A stretch of DNA of 15,548 nt from Acetatifactor sp. Lineage in GTDB: Bacteria; Bacillota; Clostridia; Lachnospirales; Lachnospiraceae. A program made the translations under genes and the position numbers. The notes beneath the pieces are model-generated. The model did no database searches and was not told the origin of the DNA. It saw only the letters and a list, made by a program, of their open reading frames with translations. This document shows, piece after piece, positions 14,889 to 15,548 of this stretch (its first letter is position 1; each line of letters starts with the position of its first letter). The stretch is from the NCBI GenBank assembly GCA_016303085.1, contig JAEDMI010000037.1:1-15548 (forward strand), in the 5' to 3' direction.

Positions 14889-15548
14889 CTATTCCTTATG
14901 TAATCTGTCTACGAACCCGGGCAGGTCAAAATCCTCGTCATTCCCGGCTACAAACAGGGTTCCCTCGTTTTCCCCCGCCAGCAGCCTGTGAAGTACACCG
15001 ATATCCCTGCTGTTTGCAATCAACATATCTACGTTGGACTTTGTGGCTATCTTGGCTGCAATCAGCTTCGTATTCATACCGCCGGTTCCAACATTGCTGC
15101 CTGTGGAAGCCTTTCCCATATCCATCAGCTCATCCGTCAGTTCGTCCACCTGCTCAATAAATTTTGCATCGGGATTCTTTCTGGGATCATCTGTATACAA
15201 ACCGTCAATATCAGAAAGTAAAATCAGCAAATCCGCTTCCACCAGCGCAGCCACAATGGCTGAGAGGGTATCGTTATCTCCTATCTCAATCTCGTAGGTG
15301 GCAACCGTATCATTTTCGTTGACTATCGGAATCACTCCCATTTTCAGCAGCTCGGAAAAAGTATTTCTGGCATTGAATCGATTCAGATTATCCACGATAG
15401 TGTTTTTCGTCATCAGAATCTGGGCTGCCACCTGGTTGTATTCCGCAAACAGTTTCTGATAAGTCATCATCAATCTGGCCTGTCCGACAGCGGAACAGGC
15501 CTGTTTTACCGCCATGGCCTCCGCTTCACTGTCTACTCTGATATCTTT
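14889..15548 (-). CDS. proB: Glutamate 5-kinase (5' end beyond window)
   Basis: The 219 visible C-terminal residues belong to ProB, which phosphorylates glutamate with ATP in the first step of proline synthesis. The amino-acid-kinase fold shows KQACSAVGQARLM, IPIVNENDTV, GDNDTLSA, SDIDGLYTDDPR and GTGGMNTKLIAAKIA, covering the glutamate and nucleotide sites. After the GTLF strand only about 20 residues remain, so the C-terminal PUA domain present in E. coli ProB is absent; such short forms exist in other Firmicutes. The frame is open to the window edge, so the N-terminus lies outside. It is the first visible gene of the proB, DUF896, cyclo-ligase, proA run. Confidence 0.95.
   Translation of the reverse strand, partial: KDIRVDSEAEAMAVKQACSAVGQARLMMTYQKLFAEYNQVAAQILMTKNTIVDNLNRFNARNTFSELLKMGVIPIVNENDTVATYEIEIGDNDTLSAIVAALVEADLLILLSDIDGLYTDDPRKNPDAKFIEQVDELTDELMDMGKASTGSNVGTGGMNTKLIAAKIATKSNVDMLIANSRDIGVLHRLLAGENEGTLFVAGNDEDFDLPGFVDRLHKE

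Noticed and set aside
1..15548. CRISPR arrays, insertion sequences, phage genes, toxin-antitoxin or defence systems
   Set aside because: No regular direct repeats, transposase or integrase motifs, or recognised defence domains were seen; the lone UvrD-like helicase is coupled to gltX, not to nuclease partners.

Overview
The window reads as chromosomal DNA of a low-to-mid GC anaerobic Firmicute, most likely a member of the Lachnospiraceae (class Clostridia). I infer this from protein style and gene content: DUF1292 and DUF896 small proteins, a group-B-type [FeFe] hydrogenase, FeoAB, a clostridial GluRS, strong GGAGG-type ribosome sites and compact gene packing. I see no insertion sequence, phage gene, CRISPR array, tRNA or rRNA. 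Twelve protein genes account for about 90% of the sequence; the first and last run off the window edges.

Layout from left to right: (1) The 5' two thirds of a GlgX/isoamylase-like GH13 gene on the minus strand, whose catalytic motifs are replaced. (2) A divergent promoter region, then a plus-strand CapA-family secreted metallophosphatase. (3) Convergent to it, overlapping by 4 nt at the stops, a secreted SH3-SH3-NlpC/P60 cell-wall hydrolase whose intrinsic terminator lies inside the capA-like coding sequence. (4) A 368-nt intergenic stretch with a large palindromic leader, a GC-rich hairpin and a promoter overlapped by a 9+9-bp dyad. (5) A plus-strand DUF1292 gene whose last 100 nt are also the antisense 3' end of a minus-strand UvrD-like helicase gene; its own terminator lies in the helicase coding sequence. 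(6) gltX, overlapping the helicase start by 8 nt. (7) A group-B-type [FeFe] hydrogenase. (8) feoB and feoA, overlapping by ATGA, behind a strong promoter with a near-consensus Fur box. (9) ppa, whose stop codon sits in its terminator hairpin, with the loop of that hairpin supplying the feo -35 box. (10) A probable operon proB (partial), DUF896, 5-formyl-THF cyclo-ligase, proA.

How the genes work together: the right end makes glutamate-5-semialdehyde for proline (ProB, ProA), with a folate-repair enzyme and a small DUF896 protein between the two steps. The middle links iron uptake (FeoAB, Fur-controlled) to an iron-rich hydrogenase 112 nt downstream, with no clear promoter or terminator between them. 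gltX and the helicase are probably co-translated. CapA-like and SH3-NlpC proteins are both exported and probably act at the cell wall. I see no obvious new defence or mobile system. The most unusual items are the pseudoenzyme-like GH13 protein and the repeated use of coding sequence as terminator or promoter between convergent or tandem genes.
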